DNA of 64,000 bases, taken from NCBI GenBank assembly GCA_023213395.1, contig CM041465.1, positions 240,319,741-240,383,740 of the forward strand. The letters are read 5' to 3'. This DNA is from Cycas panzhihuaensis (Eukaryota > Cycadophyta). Positions 57,733 to 64,000 of this stretch are shown piece by piece (position 1 is the stretch's first letter; every line of letters begins with the position of its first letter). The notes beneath the pieces are model-generated. The model had not been told where the DNA came from and ran no database searches. It saw nothing but the letters and a program-made list of their open reading frames with translations. The position numbers were made by a program, and so were the translations under genes.

Positions 57733-60590
57733 CTTACCTCCTTAGTAGTAGAACCTTTTTAGCCCTAGGTTATAAGATAGTAAATGTTGTCAACAATATC
57801 TTAGTTAGACTTGTAATGAGCCTATAAAAATGAAAGGGGAAGGTGATTTGTTATAGTTTAGCTTCTTCAACATGTATTTAAAAAATGTTGCCCTTAGTTT
57901 AGCCTTGTTGGCAAGGACATCAAAAGTATAGTGAATAGGGTGGAGATTAGCCAATGGCCTAATCAAACCATGATGAGTTAATGGTTATGACAAACCTAGA
58001 TGAATATAAATAGGCCACATTGGTTTATCCTCTTTAGAGGTTATTTTTTGAAGTAATCTTAGGCACTTGAGGGGTTGTCTCAGTAGCTAAAAAGGGTTAG
58101 GTTTAGAAGCTAATTGATTGGCACCTTAGGCAGAAGAGAGGTTGCTTTGAATACCTTAAATTTTGACTTGAAAGTCAAAGATAATCACCATAGTTTAGCC
58201 TCGTTAGTGATTATTTTCTCAAAGGTAGGAGTAGTTTGGGCTCATTTTAGAGCCATGTTTTTAAAATTTTTAGTTTTATAAATTTTTTGTTGCTTTGTTT
58301 ATTTTATGAAATGAAAAAATGAGGAAATAAAAGAAAAAGTAAAAATGAACATACTAAAAGAAAGTTCACAGTGGGATGAATGTTAAGGCTTACCCCTTTT
58401 GGACAACCTCAATAGGAATAACATTTACAAATTGGTTCTAGTTTAGACTCATAGCAGAGTTTATTTTTTTTTGTTATTTTTTCCTTTGATTTTTCAAAAA
58501 ATAAATTACATAACCAAAAAAAAACCAAAGTGAGGATACTATAAAGGGGGATTCCCCATTTAGAAAGCTATAGTTAGGTCAAATATTTATAAATTTATAA
58601 GGTAGTTTACCCTTGTTTTAGAGTATGGATCTAGTTTAAACTTTTAGAGGAGCATTAAATAGTTTATCCTCATTTAAGAGACCTACTAGGAATCAAAGAG
58701 AAAGTAGACATGTTGGGCTAGCTTTATGAATGGGCTTGAATCCCTAGGGTTATTACCATATTTTAGCCTCTAGTGAGTTCCCATCAAAGGTAAAGATAAG
58801 AAAGATAACTTGTAGGCTTAGCTTCATTGATGGGCTCAAAAGCCTTAAGAAGGGTTGATCACCTATGGTAGGTGATGCTCAAGAATAAAAGGAATAAGTC
58901 TCATAGATGTGTCCCTATAGGATATATAAGATTTAAGCTAATAATAATTGGGATAAGTTCAACCTAGCTTAGTTAATAAGAGCATACAACTCATGGCAAC
59001 AAACTTGGTAAACTTGAGTGAGCTGCTAGACTATTAAATAAGAATAAAATAATATAGAATAGAGATGTGGTGGACTTGTAATGCATTAATTAAAGTCTCG
59101 ATGAGAATAATATATTCAATAATATTATTGGTTATTATAGGCAAATGAATCCCAAAATGAATGAAGAGATATCCTAATTAGTCTTAGATGGTCTAAGTTA
59201 TAATGAAAGGCCTAAGGTTTCCATGACTTCCTCCATTAGTGTGAATGATTAATGCCATGGGAAAATACAATAGTAACTAAAAAAAAAATCAATGAATAAG
59301 GGAACACAGTAGAAATCAAACAACAAGGCTAGGTCTAAGGCTTGTACACTTACTTTGACTATAAAATAAGTTGGAATAAAAAAAAGGATCCCATGGGTGG
59401 CTTAACATTATTTTCATACTAAATTTTTAAAATCTATTTTATCTCTTAAAGTTTTAAGTAGGTTTTAATCATGATTGAGGTCACAATAGGCCCAAATAAC
59501 CAAATTTAAATGTCCTAAACAACCTACACATCTAGACCCAAACTACAAATCATAGGTGGCAATTAAGCTGGCATGTGACTTACTTGAGATACTAAGAAGG
59601 TCATAAGAGGTTTGTATATAAATTTATAATTTTTCTTTTTTCTTCAATATGAAAATATGCAATAATAGCAATCCAACTCATGAGGGACCAAGTTAATTGA
59701 TTAATGACAACTCTATTTAATAAAGTGAGATGACACAAAGCATGAGAATTGAGTCACAAAGGTCAAACTACTAAAAATGAGAAATGAATAAAAATATGGC
59801 CCTTAGAATGGTTTCCATGATAACTTAGGCCATGAGCTCTAATAGGGATTAGATGGGACTACTATTAGGAAGTACATCATGAGATAAAACTACTAGAAGG
59901 ATGTGGGTTACACAAGAAGACTTTTAAAAGGGTGGTGAGTATAAGAGGTCTACAAAGGGAAAGTGCATGATAGTAAGGGTTACTTATAAACTAGTTGTGC
60001 CATTAAAATAGTGTCACAACACTAAGACTTTTGGTTGTAAACTTGATTATATATAAAAGGGGTTGCCTTGAGGCTCCATTGAGCCAAAGTGCATGAAGAG
60101 CATTGTGGGTTTCTTGGTAAAAAGGATCAATAAGGATAACAAATTTAAGTTTAGTATTTAGAAATGGTTATGTGGAATATAAACACTAGAGAGAATTACC
60201 TTTAAACAACATGATAATGAAGTCAAATGCATTAATTGACTATTAATTATATTAATTAATAACCATTTAAGGGTGTTTTAAAATGAAGTATATAAAATAA
60301 CAATTATGGCTATTGTAGCATTAATTATATGAGGTGATAATTTACAAAACTAAAACTCCAATAGAATAAATAGAGTGAAAAACTAACACTCAAAGTTGAG
60401 GTTGGGGTGATTATAAAAACAAGTTTTGTCAAATTTTCAGTATTCATTTTTACCCTTAATAGTTATAAAATTTTTTATTTAACCAGTTTTACCCCCAAAT
60501 CTTCTTAGGTTGATTATATACAAATAAAGTATCCATTTTTTGAGGGGTCAAAGGCATCAAATGTAGAACTAAATAATGGTTGGTTAAATA
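57733..60590. other. Decayed AT-rich region, nothing identified
   Basis: No ORF, domain or repeat could be assigned. By position it should hold the 3' internal end of element F (extra RNase H) and possibly further insertions. Words such as GTTTAGCCTCGTTAGTG recur (57855, 57898, 58190, 58750), and one AGTTTGGGCTCATTTTAGAGCC (58233-58254) recalls the post-integrase block of the family, but the order does not fit a single element. Confidence 0.35.
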
Positions 60591-60599
60591 CTAGATTTG

Positions 60600-62570
60600 G
60601 TAGGGATAACCTCCTTAGTTTTTTACAATTTGGAATTTTAATTTTTATTGGTCTTTTAGGGTTGTGCCCTATTTTTAAAAAATTCATTCAAATGGGGCCT
60701 AATAAGAGCCCTATTTATGGATAGACCAGGGCAATTCAATGCCTTGATCATTTTCAATATATTAGATTTGGTCCTCTTGGCTTATTTTATGAATTTTTTA
60801 GGAAAATAAGCAAATTTTGATTTGTTGGATTCTTTACGAGATGAAACTATTGAAGTCCATGGTACTGTGAAGATCCCAATGGTACTGTAAAGATATGAAA
60901 CTAAATGATACCATAAAGTTTCAAAAATTGTGGTACCATTGAAAACTCAACGTTATGCTCTATTTATAATAGAACTAATAGGAACCATCATGGGACCATC
61001 TATAGTGGATCTTTCTTTAAACTTTTCAATGTAATTTACCAATTTAACAATGTTTAAAGATTTTTTAATTTATTTTAGCTATGAATATAATTGTTGTGTA
61101 TCTCCATAAATTATTTTTTGTTAATTTATAATATATTATAGTCGTTAATAATTGTAGGAACTCTAATTCTTTGATTTTGTCACTTGTTGATATCATGGAT
61201 GACGAGACCATGGGTATTTTGGCTTGTTGTAGGTCCTTAAGGTAGTTATTTCATGCAAGAGTGTCTTTGATCAAGTGTTATTGATTGATATTATATCACA
61301 TTAGGATAGGAGATGATAAGTATTCCACCTACTAATGATTGGTGATGCAACTATGACTTCTTAGTATGTGAAGGATTTTATGTATTGCCTGCATTAGGCC
61401 ACCTCTTAAGTTAAGTACATTGCTTACCATAAATAGTGCCTATGCTTCAACCACAAGATTTTTCTTTGGGGCATGGGGATGAGGGGATAGTTGTAAGGTG
61501 CTCTAGGATAAATAAGGTGGCAATGTTAAATGCTTGTTAAATGTAATTCTACCAATGTATAGGTTTATCATCTATGTTATTTTATTTTGAATATCACATC
61601 ATTAAAACTATACAAAGTTCCTAAGTGGTTGGTTAGATAGACTGCAATGTTGTGAGGCTAGGGAGTGATTAGATTGGGCCACATTGATAGTGGCTAATAT
61701 GACGGTATGGTTGGATTAGATTAGAGTTATAGATCTTAGAGCTTTCTTATATTGTACTCTCCTCTAATGTTGACTTTTTGACCACTGTAGAGGAGTGAGA
61801 CAAAGGGGAGACCTATAACTAATGGTATATAGGGATCCACTAGTGTACAAGTGGCCTATATATTTCTAAAGTCTTGGTTTAGATAATTAGGTTAGTAGGA
61901 TAATATATGTCAAGTCCCTCAACACTATTCAGATGGGCATGTATATAGTTGATCCATATATAGGAGTCTATTGGGACTTTAATGTTGAGGGTAAGGGAGT
62001 AGCTACCGAGGGTGGTGATGGATGAGAACATAAAGGTGGAGATAGGGGTGATGTATAACCTTTCCTAGAGGTAATTCCATATGAAAAGGGATGGGTATAA
62101 CCTATTAAGGAGGAAATATTTAAAGGAAGTGATGACAAGGGCCATGGTAATGGTATTTTTCCTGTCCCACCTCACTTCCTTTTAGCACTATGATTTGATT
62201 TTAGATTTTGTCTAGTTATTATTTTGATATATATTATAGTAACTAACTCGATCATGGTTTTGTGATTGCAGGTGGTGGGTTTAACCTAGATTTTACATGA
62301 TAGGTTTTAGACCCCTATCTATGATAGTTTATTGGAGGGACAACCTCCTATTACGGACATTAATGAGTTATCTCTTACTCATCCATATACAACTATGCTT
62401 ATTCTAAATGTGAGAGAATTAACCTTATGGGTAGTAGAGTGAGATGAGTTATAGGATAGGATTAGAGAGCTTGAGACTCAGATGGTAGGGTAGTAGGGGC
62501 AGACTATAAAGGTAGTTATGGCTCCAATAGTTATACTCTATTATAAGTAGTGCTAGGGGCAAAGGTATAG
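60600..62570 (+). pseudogene. Antisense plant-mobile-domain-like gene fossil, element F
   Basis: Leader with TGGTACTGTGAAGAT-type repeats at 60855-60950, collinear with 9830-10080. The PMD core is readable only by comparison: a stretch at 61275-61340 matches LLVDRVLYWDQQRHVFNLPQVGD, 61640-61860 matches the segment from DTVRRCEAGERLDWATL to HFGEV and its VHKW end. An intron acceptor (TTGTGATTGCAG, 62260-62271) is followed by an exon-2-like block (about 62272-62560). Stops everywhere. This fourth copy shows the gene belonged to the family before these copies diverged. Confidence 0.58.
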
Positions 62571-62577
62571 AGAGTCA

Positions 62578-63180
62578 CCTATTTCCTACCTACTAGAAAT
62601 GGATTTGGAGTTCATGACATAGGTAAGTATAGGTATGTTTCTTCATCTTATATCTCCATTACATTATTTATGTTATGTTGCTTGATATGATACTTGTATA
62701 ACTATTAGATGCATGATTGCTTGAGTTTCTTGGCTTGCTCGTGTCTACTCATATGTCTTTGATGACTAGAACTCCATTCCAATGGTATTTAGATACCCTA
62801 ATGTGGTTTCCCAATCAATGAGGTGATTTCTCAATGGCATTGAAACTCTGTTTTCATCTACTTTTGACTTATTATGGATATGAACCTTATTTTCTCATAT
62901 TTTTACATGTGGTCAGCCACTTTAGAACCCCAGGGTCAGTTTATAAGAGTTAGAAATAGGATCAAATTCCCTTTTGAGTAGTTTTTTATTGATTATTAGG
63001 TAATTTATATCCCCTGTCCCTACACCATAGAGAATCCTATTTACCCTGTAGTGATTATTGCTTTACCTTCCTCTATTATTGTGCACCATGAGTACCTTCG
63101 TGGTGCCATAAAGAAATTTGTGATGTGACTATTACTCAACTAGTCATGGCCAACAACATTTAAATTTATATTTAATACAC
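62578..63180 (+). repeat. Gypsy LTR fragment (5' part), plus strand
   Basis: Begins CTATTTCCTACCTACTAGAAATGG, matching the family LTR start, continues AGGTAAGTATAGGTATG (the LTR's conserved AGGTAAGTGTAGGTGTG), and contains a weak GTAC cluster (about 63085-63125). It ends abruptly near 63180 where unrelated sequence begins. Confidence 0.6.
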
Positions 63181-64000
63181 CCCCCTAATACATCTGATGC
63201 CTTGAGGCTAGCCCAGATCAAGGTGTAACAGTCAAGGGAACCCACTTAAATATAAAAACTCTACTTTAAATTTGAATTCATCATTCTAACATTCATTCTT
63301 TTAACATTCTAGCTCATTTCTAGACAACAAAAAAGGAACTTAGTTTTTTGAAAGAAGCACACAACATAACTTAGTCTTTGGGATAGAATACTCCTCAAAT
63401 TCACCTCTATAATCAACAACACTCTCTTCTCTTCCCTCAACACTTAAGAATCTCTTAAAATGCACTCCCTCAAATAATTGTGAATGTCTTCCATCAACAA
63501 ATGTTTCTATAAATATTAAGCTTGCTTGCATCAAATGGGTAAGATCTATCCATTCTTTGGTCTTCAATAAAAACTTCTTCTAACTTGATTTGATTTTCAA
63601 CTTTTTTGCTCATTTCTACTTATCATCTATCTTGAAAACCATAATACATACCTTCAACCATATTTTTTCTTCTACAAATCTTGGAGAAATTATTTTTTTA
63701 GAACTAGAAACTCTCCACAATCACAACCTAGAGTATTGGAGGAGGAAGTAAGTGGCTCAGTAGTTGATGAAGGGAGTTTAGATAAGGGAAATAGGTGCAA
63801 GTGCCAAATTTTGTGCTCCCTTCTCATTGGATAATCCCCTCCCAACATCACATGGCGACCAACCTCATAGTACATGCACCTTTTGCCCTAATACCAAGCC
63901 ACATAGACATCTAATAATTGATAAACATTTATTGCTTATTTTTTGAGACTTCGCATCTAATCTTTGTACTCCATTTTCTTCTTTGAGTAATAGCCTAAAA
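63181..64000 (-). pseudogene. gag: Possible Gag fragment of a different gypsy-type element
   Basis: Minus strand 63567-63340 is open: FVDGRHSQLFEGVHFKRFLSVEGREESVVDYRGEFEEYSIPKTKL. The SV-x-DYRGEFEE pattern, with a capsid-like run before it, is typical of gypsy Gag proteins, but it differs from the Gag of elements 1-3. A second open stretch (63875-63690, minus) lies upstream and shows nothing I recognise. The fragment runs to the window edge. Confidence 0.45.

Overview
This window is intergenic DNA from a large, repeat-rich plant nuclear genome. I see no host gene, rRNA, tRNA or CRISPR array. Almost every base I can interpret belongs to LTR retrotransposons: one Ty1/copia element near the left end, one short non-autonomous copia-type element, and several copies of a long Ty3/gypsy family. 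That gypsy family lacks a chromodomain, has a primer site resembling TGGCGAC...GGGGAC, carries an extra RNase H and has an antisense gene, all of which point to the plant Tat/Ogre-like lineage. All coding regions are broken by stops, frameshifts or deletions, so this is old, silenced heterochromatin.

The layout reads as nested insertions. (i) 1-6142: a 636-bp foldback (224-859), then a degenerate copia gag-pol (1570-5790) with a 3' LTR (5806-6142). No 5' LTR is visible. (ii) The copia element sits in the 3' LTR of gypsy element 1 (minus strand, 6143-19368), which has two LTRs, Gag, protease, the antisense gene and the extra RNase H, but has lost RT-RNaseH-integrase. (iii) Element 1 sits in the gag N-terminus of element A (minus; LTR 20064-22732). 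(iv) Element A sits in the 5' LTR of gypsy element 2 (plus, 22733-38395), the most complete copy: gag, protease, RT, RNase H, integrase, antisense gene, extra RNase H, 3' LTR. (v) Element 2 sits in element 3 (minus, 38396-55802), just upstream of its antisense gene. Element 3 also holds a 2.8-kb gag-only copia-type element with a perfect 5-bp target duplication (42570-45344) and a solo LTR (47209-50024). (vi) Element 3 sits in an older LTR of element F (55803-57732 and beyond), whose antisense gene survives as a fossil at 60600-62570, followed by another LTR piece and an unrelated gypsy gag fragment at the right edge. For the nested elements, the missing left-hand halves would lie to the left of this window.

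The most interesting feature is the gypsy family's architecture. Between integrase and the 3' LTR, four copies carry an antisense gene encoding a protein like the plant mobile domain (PMD) family. It has a TATA box at a conserved position (three copies), a spliceosomal-type intron (two clear copies and one likely), and a coiled-coil second exon. Next to it, on the sense strand, lies a second RNase H domain, detached from pol. A cluster of short GTAC-containing inverted repeats occurs both in the LTRs and in the antisense gene's leader. Stops fall mostly at expected Gln codons (CAG to TAG, CAA to TAA), as expected from deamination of methylated cytosine.
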